Shown here piece after piece: positions 16,461-24,324 of a DNA stretch of 64,000 bases. The DNA comes from Agrobacterium vitis (GTDB lineage Bacteria; Pseudomonadota; Alphaproteobacteria; Rhizobiales; Rhizobiaceae): the NCBI RefSeq assembly GCF_037039395.1, contig NZ_CP146244.1:1-64000 (forward strand). Direction: 5' to 3'. A model generated the notes under the pieces. It saw nothing but the letters and a program-made list of their open reading frames with translations. It made no database searches and was not told where the DNA came from. A program made the translations under genes and the position numbers. Position 1 is the stretch's first letter. Each line of letters begins with the position of its first letter.

Positions 16461-16724
16461 ATGACCAAGGTTAAACTCGCGGACTGTCCGCCGACCGACG
16501 CCGAACTCACGGCCTACGACCGCGAACACCTCAAGCTTTACCTGCGTCTTCTCGATGCGGACGCGGAAGGCGCCGATTGGAAGGAGGTTGCCGAAGTCGT
16601 ACTTCGCCTCGATCCCAAGCGCGACACCGAGCGGGCTCACCGGATCTATGCAGCTCACCTTGCGCGAGCGAAATGGATGGCCGAACACGGCTTTGCCGAC
16701 CTTATGCGCTCAAGTCTTCATTGA
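16461..16724 (+). CDS. Conserved element protein, 87 aa (precedes the DUF2285 gene)
   Basis: An 87-aa, mainly helical protein (AYDREHLKLYLRLLDADAEGADWKEV near residues 15-41, then HLARAKWMAEHGFADL near 69-84). It belongs to a small family found just before DUF2285 genes in this type of element; described as DNA-binding in annotations, without proof. The ATG at 16461 follows GGGGAGGA. The ORF continues upstream to 16368 but that part is AT-rich and not family-like. Confidence 0.75.
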   Translation: MTKVKLADCPPTDAELTAYDREHLKLYLRLLDADAEGADWKEVAEVVLRLDPKRDTERAHRIYAAHLARAKWMAEHGFADLMRSSLH

Positions 16725-16851
16725 TCACTGTCGCACATGATGCAAAACCTGCATCACGTTACGCGACCTTCGTTGTTCCCAAAAGCCGAGCGAGTTGAGA
16801 TTGTCCCCCCTCCGTAACCCACAGTCGTAACGTGCGTGGAGGTTTGGAGGA

Positions 16852-17614
16852 ATGCCGCAAGACCAAGACTGGCGATCGAATGCCAATTATGACTTTGTTG
16901 ATCAATTGACGACGTCCGAACTTGCCTGGGAATTCCTTCGCCGGAACCAGGATTACCGCCAAGCCTACCGCGATCTTTCCGCTCGTGGACAGCTTCACAG
17001 CGACCAGGCGCGCGAGGTCGCTGAAAAATGGGGATTGTGCTTTTGTTGCAGATCCTCAACGCACAGCACTCGACCAGCCCGTCTTCTGGACCCCGATTGC
17101 CGACCCCGGAGCCATTCTGCTCCACAGGGGCTTATTCGCTTCAAGCGATACTGGGACTGCTGAAGAATTCATCCGAGCACACGCGGTCGATAGCTCTGGC
17201 GACGGATGCCTGCGGCTCAGCGTCAACGAAGAACGTCTCGAGGTCACCCGGATCGATTCCGATTCCGGCGGCAATCTGGTCGCCATCATCATCCTCGACG
17301 ACGACGCACCGGATCGGCTTCACGCGCTAATCCGCTTTTCGGCCATGCTGACAGGCCAGCGCGTCCCGACCGACAATCGCCTGACGCCGCAGCGTCGGCG
17401 GCGCACTCGCCAGATGCTGCGGGTCTTCGATGCCCGCTTGGCCGGCGCGACCTACCGTGACATCGCCATCGCGATTTACGGGCGCTCGCGCGTCGCTTCC
17501 GAGCCTTGGAAAACATCCTCCTTGCGAGACGCGGTCATTGGCCTCGTTGAGGGCGGCTTTACGATGGTCGATGGCGGCTATCTCCAGTTGCTACGTCGCC
17601 GCCGCCGATCCTAG
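16852..17614 (+). pseudogene. DUF6499-DUF2285 protein gene with a one-base frameshift
   Basis: The N-terminal domain reads in one frame from ATG 16852 (NANYDFVDQLTTSELAWEFLRR... to AEKWGL, about 62 residues) and the DUF2285 body reads in the next frame from about 17045 (FVADPQRTALDQPVFW... to 17614, with VFDARLAGATYRDIAIAIYG near the end). The join lies at the TTTT run 17041-17044. Removing one T restores a continuous ~253-aa protein of the usual layout. Family knowledge: DUF2285 proteins act as regulators in symbiosis-island transfer (FseA/MsiCDE). Either a real inactivation, a programmed shift, or a read error. Confidence 0.8.
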
Positions 17615-17754
17615 CAGTTTCCGTTCCAGCCATGGGGTGGGGATTTTAGCCCCTTTAAATTCCCCATCCCCCCTGACGACTCTTCTCCGCCACCGTGGTC
17701 GTCATCCACCGCTGAACCGCAGCGGCCACCAGCAACCCCACGGAGGCCCGATCC

Positions 17755-18036
17755 ATGCGACCCGATCTTGCCGTTTTGCCGCCGCGCTACCTGCGCACCA
17801 AGGAAGCCGCGGAATTCCTGAGCCTCTCCGCCCGAACCCTTGAGAAGCACCGGACCTATGGGACCGGCCCGTCCTATCGCAAGCTCGGCGGCCGCGTCGT
17901 CTATGCCGTCGATGACCTCGAAGCCTGGGCCGAACGCGGCGCCGTCACTTCCACCTCCGATCCGCGTGGCCAGGTGCTGCCGGCGAAGCGCCAGACGCTC
18001 CCCGCCGTGCCGCAGCCCGGCCGCTACGCACGCTGA
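17755..18036 (+). CDS. AlpA/excisionase-like helix-turn-helix protein
   Basis: A 93-aa protein with a MerR-type HTH: residues ~10-62 (PRYLRTKEAAEFLSLSARTL... through VVYAVDDLEAWA), the usual layout of excisionase/AlpA-like factors. The ATG follows GGAGG with 7-nt spacing. It lies 18 nt before repA, so the two are co-transcribed. In related elements this protein may activate excision or the replication genes; DNA binding is the only role the sequence supports. Confidence 0.82.
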   Translation: MRPDLAVLPPRYLRTKEAAEFLSLSARTLEKHRTYGTGPSYRKLGGRVVYAVDDLEAWAERGAVTSTSDPRGQVLPAKRQTLPAVPQPGRYAR

Positions 18037-18054
18037 TCGCGGCCTGTTTCCCGA

Positions 18055-19203
18055 ATGGCGGCGCGGCATCGGTCCTCCTCGGAGCGTGGGCAGCTCGATC
18101 TGTTCCGGGCGCTTCCAGGCGACTTCGCGCCAAGAGACGCGCAGGATCTCATGGCTTTCCCATTTTTCTCCCTCTCGAAAACCCATCGTGTCACGCCGAT
18201 CGACTTCATCGCCGGCAATGTGACGATCCGGGTCGAAGCCGTTCCCGATCACGGCATGGCCACGATCTGGGACGCCGACATCCTGATCTGGGCGGCAAGC
18301 CAGATCGTCGAGGCGCGCGACGCGGGGCTGCGCACCTCGCGGCTCATGGCCGCCACCCCCTACGAAATCCTGAAGTTCGTCGGTCGCGGCACCTCGCTTC
18401 GGGATTATCAGCGCCTGAAGGCGGCACTCGACCGGCTCCAGTCCACCACCGTCGCCACCACCATCCGCCAGCCCGCCGAGGGGCGCCGTCACCGCTTCTC
18501 GTGGATCAATGAGTGGAAGGAACGGACGGACCGGCACGGCAGGCCGGACGGCATCGAGATGATCCTTCCAGACTGGTTCTACCAGGCCGTCCTCGATGAC
18601 GCGCTCGTGCTCACCATCGATCGCGCCTATTTCGATCTGACGGGCGGGCTTGATCGCTGGCTTTACCGGATCGTCCGCAAGCACGGTGGCCGCCAACGCG
18701 ATGGGTGGCGCTTTGACTTCCGGCACCTTCATCAGAAATCCGGCAGCCTGTCTCCCTTCCGGCGCTTTGTCTTCGAAATGCGCGACATCATCCGCCGCCA
18801 GCCGTTGCCCGGCTACACGCTGTTCATGGAAGTGGGGGTCGGTGGCCGGATGCTGCTTGCCTTCGCGCCCTGTGGACAACCTGTGGACGGCCTCGTGCTA
18901 TCGGGAACGCCCAATATCGTGCCATCAGGAACGCCGGTATCGTGCTATCGGGAACGCAAACAGGGCTTAACCCACGGCAATAAAACCGGAAATCGCGCTC
19001 TTAACTTAGAATCTAACCCAGAATCTAACTTTGAAGAGCGCGCGCGCGATGTGCAAAAGCTCATCCGGGAGACCGCAAGCGGCCTTAGCGTAACCGCAAA
19101 AAAGAGCGGCTGCGGATTGGTTTCCCGTAAAGACGAAACGACGCAAGCCACGGCAGAGACGCCGGAACTTCCTCTCGACAACCGTTCGGGAGGCACGCGA
19201 TGA
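18055..19203 (+). CDS. repA: RepA-type replication initiator
   Basis: A 382-aa protein of the plasmid replication initiator A family. The conserved body (residues ~30-290) includes QDLMAFPFFSLSKTHR, WDADILIWAASQIVEA and LDRWLYRIVRKHGG, consistent with winged-helix DNA binding. The C-terminal ~100 residues are low-complexity and encoded by a tract of direct repeats, an unusual place for iterons (see 18871-19029). The stop overlaps the parA ATG (ATGA). It implies that the element can replicate as a circle after excision, or that it derives from a plasmid. Confidence 0.85.
   Translation: MAARHRSSSERGQLDLFRALPGDFAPRDAQDLMAFPFFSLSKTHRVTPIDFIAGNVTIRVEAVPDHGMATIWDADILIWAASQIVEARDAGLRTSRLMAATPYEILKFVGRGTSLRDYQRLKAALDRLQSTTVATTIRQPAEGRRHRFSWINEWKERTDRHGRPDGIEMILPDWFYQAVLDDALVLTIDRAYFDLTGGLDRWLYRIVRKHGGRQRDGWRFDFRHLHQKSGSLSPFRRFVFEMRDIIRRQPLPGYTLFMEVGVGGRMLLAFAPCGQPVDGLVLSGTPNIVPSGTPVSCYRERKQGLTHGNKTGNRALNLESNPESNFEERARDVQKLIRETASGLSVTAKKSGCGLVSRKDETTQATAETPELPLDNRSGGTR
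18871..19029 (+). other. Candidate replication origin inside repA (iterons)
   Basis: In order: TGTGGACAA at 18871-18879 (one mismatch from a DnaA box); three direct repeats of TCGTGCTATCGGGAACGCC at 18893, 18917 (two differences) and 18940 (last base missing), 24 and 23 nt apart; then an AT-rich stretch with AGAATCTAAC twice (19008-19017 and 19020-19029). The order DnaA box, iterons at about two helical turns, AT-rich region is that of an iteron-type oriV. All of it lies within the repA reading frame. Confidence 0.5.
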
Positions 19204-19854
19204 TCGTGGCCTTCCTCAATCAGAAGGGCGGTGGCCGGCAAGACGACGCTGGCGCTCAATCTCGCCGGTGAATGGGCACGGCGGGGGCTCCGAGTCACCC
19301 TGGTCGATGCCGACCCGCAGGGCTCGGCGCTCGACTGGTCGCAGCAGCGCGAGCATGAAGGGCTTCCGCGCCTGTTCGGCGTCGTCGGCCTGGCGCGCGA
19401 CACGCTCCATCGCGAGGCGCCTGAGCTCGCACGGAACGGCGATCATGTCGTCATCGACGGCCCGCCTCGGGTCGCCGGGTTGATGCGCTCGGCGCTGCTC
19501 GCCGCCGATCTCGTGCTGATCCCGGTGCAGCCTTCGCCGCTCGACGGCTGGGCGTCGGCCGAGATGCTCGCGCTTCTGCGCGAAGCGCGCGTCTATCGAC
19601 CGGATCTCGCCGCGCGCTTCGTCCTGAACCGCTGCGGCGCGCGCACCGTACTGGCGCGTGAGACAGCCGAGACCCTGGCCGATCACGATCCGCCAGCGCT
19701 TTCCAGCACGATCGGCCAGCGCATCGCCTTCGCCGCGGCTGCGCAGTCTGGCCGCCTTGTCTGCGAACTTGATGATGACATGCCGGCTGCACGCGAGATC
19801 GCGGCGCTGGCCGTCGAGATCGATCGTCTCGGAATCGGTAGGGGGGCATCGTGA
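19200..19854 (+). pseudogene. parA: parA-family ATPase gene, frameshifted in the Walker A motif
   Basis: From ATG 19200 the frame reads MIVAFLNQKGG and is then lost; from about 19233 the next frame gives GKTTLALNLAGEWARRGLRVTLVDADPQGSALDW and a full ParA body to 19854. One extra G in GGTGGCCGGC (near 19229-19236) explains it: without it the motif is KGGAGKTT. A GTG at 19231 could start a 207-aa product but would lack the signature Lys of the deviant Walker A motif. ParA-type ATPases position or segregate the element. The ATG overlaps the repA stop, and the gene ends in a 4-nt overlap with the next. Confidence 0.8.
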
Positions 19855-20102
19855 CCGAGCGTCCGTCCCGCAAAGGTTTCGCCGCTCGGCCTGCCGACCC
19901 GGATCACTGGATCAAGGCCGCCGAGGCGCCGCCACGCAATGCTGACGCCGGCGGGTTCACCGCACGGCTCACCATCGACGTAACACCCGAGCTGCGCGGA
20001 CGGATCAAGATCGCCGCCTTCCGGCGCAGCGTCACCGTCGCCGACATGCTGCGCGAGATGCTCGCGCGCGAATTCCCCCCGACCGAAGGAGATCCCTCAT
20101 GA
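19851..20102 (+). CDS. Small partition-associated protein, ribbon-helix-helix-like
   Basis: An 83-aa protein starting at GTG 19851, overlapping the parA stop (GTGA). The C-terminal half (FTARLTIDVTPELRGRIKIAAFRRSVTVADMLREML, about residues 38-73) fits a strand-helix-helix DNA-binding fold. The N-terminal half is basic and likely flexible. Its place directly after parA suggests the cognate centromere-binding partner. Assignment by pattern and context only. Confidence 0.7.
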   Translation: MTERPSRKGFAARPADPDHWIKAAEAPPRNADAGGFTARLTIDVTPELRGRIKIAAFRRSVTVADMLREMLAREFPPTEGDPS

Positions 20103-20620
20103 CCGGCAACGCGGCTCCCCGCTTGCGCGGCGGCCTGTTGCCGTCCGCACGCTCCACCGACGACATGACTCATGTCGAGCTGACATGGATCGAGAATAAG
20201 GTCGAATACTGGATCAGGTTCGGCGAGCAAGCGCACGAGCTGATCCTCGATCGCCGCCGGCGCGTCGTGTCGTTCCGGCCGAACAGCATGTTCGCGTTCG
20301 TCCGATGGGCAGCCAACGATTTCGGCACGATCATATCGCGCATCGATATCGTGCGCGCCATCGAACCGGGCGAAGCTTATCAGACGCTGCCCTTCGTGCG
20401 CCCCGGCGGCGAAATCCTCCTGAAGATCGAGGGCTGGCCCAAAGTCGAGGACGTGCTGCGCCACATCGACGCCGTGGAGCGCGCCGGCATCGACGCCTGC
20501 GACGTCGCGCCCGATCACTGGCGCCATGTCGCCCACCGGATGCAGGCCGGTCACCTGCCGCGTCCCTACACTGTCGAACGCCATCAGGTATGGCTCAAGC
20601 GGCAGGGGATCGGACGGTGA
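20099..20620 (+). CDS. DUF2840 domain protein
   Basis: A 173-aa protein of the DUF2840 family, always found between the partition genes and traF in this backbone. The body (residues ~24-170) includes HVELTWIENKVEYWIRFG, VSFRPNSMFAFVRWAANDFGT and WPKVEDVLRHIDAVE. The ATG at 20099 overlaps the previous stop (ATGA) and has AAGGAG 7 nt upstream. No membrane segment. Function unknown; tight coupling to traF suggests a role in conjugation. Confidence 0.85.
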   Translation: MTGNAAPRLRGGLLPSARSTDDMTHVELTWIENKVEYWIRFGEQAHELILDRRRRVVSFRPNSMFAFVRWAANDFGTIISRIDIVRAIEPGEAYQTLPFVRPGGEILLKIEGWPKVEDVLRHIDAVERAGIDACDVAPDHWRHVAHRMQAGHLPRPYTVERHQVWLKRQGIGR

Positions 20621-21162
20621 CCCGCCTCGGCTATGTCATGGTGACGTATTTCGCGGCAATGGGCGCTGCCGTTGCTGCGTTCATTCCGACGCCGACCAGG
20701 CTCGTCTGGAACGCCACCGCCAGCGCGCCGCTCGGGCTCTACACCATCGCGCCGGCCGACCGGCTGGAGGTGCCCGAACTGGTCGCCATCATGCCGCCCG
20801 AGCCGCTCGCCAACTTCATGGTCGGGCGTGGCTATGTCGGTCACGGTGTGCCGCTCCTGAAGCGTGTGCTCGGCCTGCCGGGACAGCAGGTTTGCCGGAT
20901 CAGGCGCGACATCATGATAGATGGCATTGCCATCGGTTCCGCCCTCAGCCGAGACAAGATGGGCCGCGACCTGCCGGTCTGGCAGGGCTGCCGCACCGTC
21001 GCCGACGACGAGCTTTTCCTGATGAACTGGGAAGTCGCGGATAGTCTCGACGGCCGCTACTTCGGGCCGCTTCCAGCTTCCGCCGTGATTGGCCGGGCAA
21101 TCCCCCTCTACACCGATGAAGACGGCCACGGCCACTTCGTTTGGCGCGCGCCGACGCGGTGA
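20617..21162 (+). CDS. traF: TraF-type S26 signal peptidase of the conjugation system
   Basis: A 181-aa inner-membrane serine peptidase that matures the TrbC pilin. An N-terminal transmembrane segment (about residues 4-24) is followed by SAPLGLY with the nucleophile S37 and by LLKRVLGLPG with the general base K82, the S26 Ser-Lys dyad. The GTG at 20617 overlaps the DUF2840 stop (GTGA). In RP4, TraF cleaves the TrbC C-terminus and links its ends into a ring; the trbC target is at 27945. Confidence 0.9.
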   Translation: MTRLGYVMVTYFAAMGAAVAAFIPTPTRLVWNATASAPLGLYTIAPADRLEVPELVAIMPPEPLANFMVGRGYVGHGVPLLKRVLGLPGQQVCRIRRDIMIDGIAIGSALSRDKMGRDLPVWQGCRTVADDELFLMNWEVADSLDGRYFGPLPASAVIGRAIPLYTDEDGHGHFVWRAPTR

Positions 21163-21207
21163 CGGCGTGCCCATGCCCATTCCCACCGCAGATCCAAGGA
21201 GGCAAGC

Positions 21208-21543
21208 ATGACCCAGATTGGTCAATTCACCCGGACGGAAACTGGCTTTGAAGGAGAGTTCAGAGCACTCGGCATCAAGGAAGACATCACACTTGTTCCC
21301 GCCGAGCACTCGGGCTCCGAGAACGCTCCGGACTATCGCGTCCTGCTCGCAGGTGACGAGGGTTCCGATATCGGCGCGGGCTGGAAGCATGTCGGTGAAC
21401 GCGCCGGCGAATATGTCTCCATCAAGATCGACAGCCCTCTCTTTGCCAAACCGCTACGCGCCAACCTGTTCCAGTCCGGCGGCGACAGCACGGTCTGGGG
21501 GCTGCACATGAACCGGCCCGCCAAATCACGCAAGGAGGATTGA
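21208..21543 (+). CDS. DUF736 domain protein
   Basis: A 111-aa protein covering the full DUF736 domain (MTQIGQFTRTETGFEGEFRAL at the start, VGERAGEYVSIKIDSPLFAKPLRANLF at the end), a single small beta-rich domain without membrane segments. Common on rhizobial plasmids and conjugative elements beside transfer genes. Start supported by AAGGAGG upstream. No function is established. Confidence 0.9.
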   Translation: MTQIGQFTRTETGFEGEFRALGIKEDITLVPAEHSGSENAPDYRVLLAGDEGSDIGAGWKHVGERAGEYVSIKIDSPLFAKPLRANLFQSGGDSTVWGLHMNRPAKSRKED

Positions 21544-21546
21544 GCG

Positions 21547-22314
21547 GTGCCGGCTCCTTGCAGTAGCTCCTATGCCGGTCGGTCAGCCGTCCGGCATAGG
21601 GCTGTCCTTTTTCTCCTTTCCGGCCTGGCCTTCGCCGCGCCTGCCACGGTCTCGGTATGCGCGCAAACGCTGCCAGCGACACGCACGGCGACTGCCGATC
21701 CTTATGCTGCGCACATCGCCGAGGCATCGCAGCGCTTCGGCATCCCGCAGACATGGATCGTCGCGGTGAAGCGTACCGAAAGCCATGACGACGTGCGCGC
21801 TGTATCGCCTGCCGGTGCCCTCGGGCTCATGCAGATTATGCCCGGCACATGGGCCGAACTGCGCACCCGTTACCGGCTTGGGCGCGATCCTTTCGATCCG
21901 CGCGACAACATCATCGCCGGCACGGCCTATCTGCGCGAGATGCTCGATCGCTACCGCACGGTTCCGGCCATGCTCGCGGCTTACAATGCGGGACCGGCGC
22001 TCTACGACGAATACCTCGCAACCGGCCGTTCCCTGCCGGCCGAAACGCGCGCCTATGTCGCTTTGCTCGCACCCGCTCTGGGCAGTGCAGCTCCTGCGGA
22101 CAGGCCGCGAACCGCATTCCAGCCACCGGCCGATTGGCGCGAGGCACCGCTCTTCGTGGCGCGCGGCGATAACCGCCGGCCTGCCGATGATCGAGCCGCC
22201 GATCATCCGTCGAGCGGCCGGCAACCTTCCGTTCCGGCACAGGACGATCGCGCCGCCGCATCGCAGCCAGACGCCATTTTCCTCACCCGGCGCGAGGGGG
22301 ACGGTCCGCAATGA
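21547..22314 (+). CDS. Lytic transglycosylase of the transfer apparatus
   Basis: A 255-aa periplasmic enzyme that opens peptidoglycan for the mating channel (TrbN/VirB1 role). An N-terminal hydrophobic signal (about residues 18-40, ending near SVCAQ) precedes the SLT domain: KRTESHDD with the catalytic Glu near residue 78, the SPAGALGLMQIMPGTW box, and AAYNAGPAL. The ~60-residue tail is Pro/Asp-rich and disordered. It begins with GTG, 3 nt after the DUF736 stop. Confidence 0.87.
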   Translation: MPAPCSSSYAGRSAVRHRAVLFLLSGLAFAAPATVSVCAQTLPATRTATADPYAAHIAEASQRFGIPQTWIVAVKRTESHDDVRAVSPAGALGLMQIMPGTWAELRTRYRLGRDPFDPRDNIIAGTAYLREMLDRYRTVPAMLAAYNAGPALYDEYLATGRSLPAETRAYVALLAPALGSAAPADRPRTAFQPPADWREAPLFVARGDNRRPADDRAADHPSSGRQPSVPAQDDRAAASQPDAIFLTRREGDGPQ

Positions 22315-22466
22315 CCCTCAACCGGCTCTTTCGCATCCTGTCGGGCTCTGGCGCATCATGGAGGGTGCCGGGGGTGGAGGCAGGAGAAGCAACCGGAGGA
22401 TGGCAGGATAAAAGGACGCACATTGCGTGGCGGTCGGGTGGTTGTTTTTGCTGGGGTTTCTGCCCC

Positions 22467-22506
22467 GTTGCGCACATTTCCCGGCTCTGCCGCAATGTTC
22501 GCCAAC
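22467..22506. other. Candidate origin of transfer upstream of the relaxase
   Basis: In the 243-nt gap before the relaxase gene an imperfect inverted repeat, GTTGCGCACATT (22467-22478) and AATGTTCGCCAAC (22494-22506), flanks a 15-nt loop. A second small hairpin GGGG/CCCC lies at 22453-22466. oriT sites of MOBP elements usually sit next to the relaxase gene with such repeats. I cannot identify a nic consensus. Confidence 0.4.
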
Positions 22507-22557
22507 GACCCAACACCCTGTCTCTACGAGATTTTCTGAACATTGCAGGGCTACGCC

Positions 22558-24297
22558 ATGGCCGATGAGCGCGAGTTCCGCGTCCGTCCGGGGCGCATCC
22601 GGTCCAGCCGGGGGCAATCGGCGCGGCCCTTTATCGCACAGGCGCTCGCCGCGGCGAAGAGGGCCGGCGGCGGCGTATCGCGCTCCGGCCGCGTTGTTCC
22701 CGGTAATCGCTCACGTTTCGGACATGGTCAGCGCGCCAGCATCCAGGCCAATCGCCTGATCTCGTCGCGCTCGCGCGGCGCTGTCGTCAAGGCGCGCGTC
22801 GTGCGGCATTCGGGACGGACAGCGCCACTCGGCACCCACCTCAACTATCTGCGCCGCGAGGGCGTGACCCGTGACGGGGAAAAGGCCCGCCTGTTCGGGC
22901 CGGACACCGAGAATGCTGACGCCGGCGCCTTCGCCGAGCGGAGCCAGGATGACCGGCATCATTTCCGGTTCATCGTCTCGCCAGACGACGCGCTGGAAAT
23001 GTCCGATCTCAAGTCCTTCACCCGTGATCTCGTCGGACAGATGGAGAAGGACCTCGGCACCCGGCTCGACTGGGTGGCCGTCGATCACTGGAACACCGAG
23101 CATCCCCATGTCCATCTGATCGTGCGCGGCGTCCGTGACGACGGCCAGGATCTCGTCATCTCGCGCGACTACATCAAGGAGGGGATGCGTGACCGGGCGC
23201 GCGATCTCATCACCCAGGAGCTGGGGCCGCGCACCGACCTCGACATCCGCCGCACGCTGGAGCGCCAGATTGAATCGGAACGATGGACCCAGCTCGACCG
23301 TCAGCTTGTCCGGGATGCACGAGAAACCGGTATCATCGATCTTGCGCCGCAATCGGATCGCGAGCCAGACGAGTTTCATGCCCTGAAGGTCGGACGCCTG
23401 CGCAAGCTGGAAGTCCTTGGCCTGGCCGGACAGGTCGGCCACTCGCAATGGTTCGTCAAGCCGGAAGCCGAGGCGGTACTGCGCGAACTCGGCGAGCGTG
23501 GCGACATCATCAAACGCATGCACAAGGCGCTGACGGACCGTGGCATCGAACGCGGCTCGGCCAACTATGTGCTCGCAGGTGAAAGCCTCGATGAGCCGAT
23601 CATCGGCCGCCTGGTCGATCGCGGTCTCGACGACGAACTGAAGGGCTCGGCCTATGCCGTCGTCGATGGCGTCGATGGCCGTACCCATCACATCAAGCTG
23701 CCCGATCTCGATGCGGCCGGCGACAGCGCTCCCGGCTCGATTGTCGAGCTGCGCAAGTTCGATGACGCGCGTGGTGAGCGCCGTGTCGCGCTCGCCGTTC
23801 GCTCCGATCTCGACATCGAGCGACAGGTCACGGCATCGGGCGCGACTTGGCTCGACCGGCAGGCGGTGGCAAGAGAACCATTGTCGCTCTCCGATGGCGG
23901 CTTCGGCGCCGAGGTGCAGCAGGCTATGGACCGGCGCGCTGACCATCTGATCTCCGAAGGTCTTGCCGAGCGCCAGGGCCGCAGCGTGGTGTTCGCCCGC
24001 CGGCTGGTCGACACCTTGCGCCGCCGCGAACTCGATACGCTTGGCGAGAAACTCGCCACCGAGACGGGTCAGCCATTCAACGGGGCCGCAGGCGGCGAAC
24101 ATGTCGCCGGCACCTATCGGCAACGCTTCGCGCTCGCGTCGGGCCGCTACGCGATGATCGACGACGGTCTCGGCTTCCAGCTCGTACCGTGGTCGCCATC
24201 CCTGGAAAAACAGCTCGGTCGCCACGTCTCCGGCGTCGCCCGCAACGACGGCGGCATCGACTGGAGTTTTGGCCGCAAGCGGGGGCTCGGCCTTTAA
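22558..24297 (+). CDS. traI: Relaxase (MOBP/VirD2-like, DUF3363)
   Basis: A 579-aa protein that would nick oriT and pilot the strand into the recipient. The N-terminal relaxase domain shows GTHLNYLRREG with candidate nicking Tyr Y97 and the metal-binding HPHVHLIVRG (H182, H184, H186). The remaining ~370 residues are the DUF3363 region typical of rhizobial relaxases. The start is ATG 22558 (AGGG 7 nt upstream) rather than 22543. It is followed after 27 nt by traG. A 504-aa open frame on the opposite strand is a GC-driven shadow. Confidence 0.92.
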   Translation: MADEREFRVRPGRIRSSRGQSARPFIAQALAAAKRAGGGVSRSGRVVPGNRSRFGHGQRASIQANRLISSRSRGAVVKARVVRHSGRTAPLGTHLNYLRREGVTRDGEKARLFGPDTENADAGAFAERSQDDRHHFRFIVSPDDALEMSDLKSFTRDLVGQMEKDLGTRLDWVAVDHWNTEHPHVHLIVRGVRDDGQDLVISRDYIKEGMRDRARDLITQELGPRTDLDIRRTLERQIESERWTQLDRQLVRDARETGIIDLAPQSDREPDEFHALKVGRLRKLEVLGLAGQVGHSQWFVKPEAEAVLRELGERGDIIKRMHKALTDRGIERGSANYVLAGESLDEPIIGRLVDRGLDDELKGSAYAVVDGVDGRTHHIKLPDLDAAGDSAPGSIVELRKFDDARGERRVALAVRSDLDIERQVTASGATWLDRQAVAREPLSLSDGGFGAEVQQAMDRRADHLISEGLAERQGRSVVFARRLVDTLRRRELDTLGEKLATETGQPFNGAAGGEHVAGTYRQRFALASGRYAMIDDGLGFQLVPWSPSLEKQLGRHVSGVARNDGGIDWSFGRKRGLGL

Positions 24298-24324
24298 ACC
24301 TCAATACATGAAAGGACCAACGCC

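Noticed and set aside
18893-18957. Short direct repeats in repA as a CRISPR-like array
   Set aside because: Only three units with 5-6-nt spacing and in-frame coding; they fit iterons, not CRISPR.
22711-24225. 504-codon open frame antisense to the relaxase
   Set aside because: Mirror of the GC-rich relaxase codons; composition and lack of any family features mark it as a shadow. The same applies to long antisense frames at 9278-10531, 29700-30689, 28470-29645 and 17611-18879.
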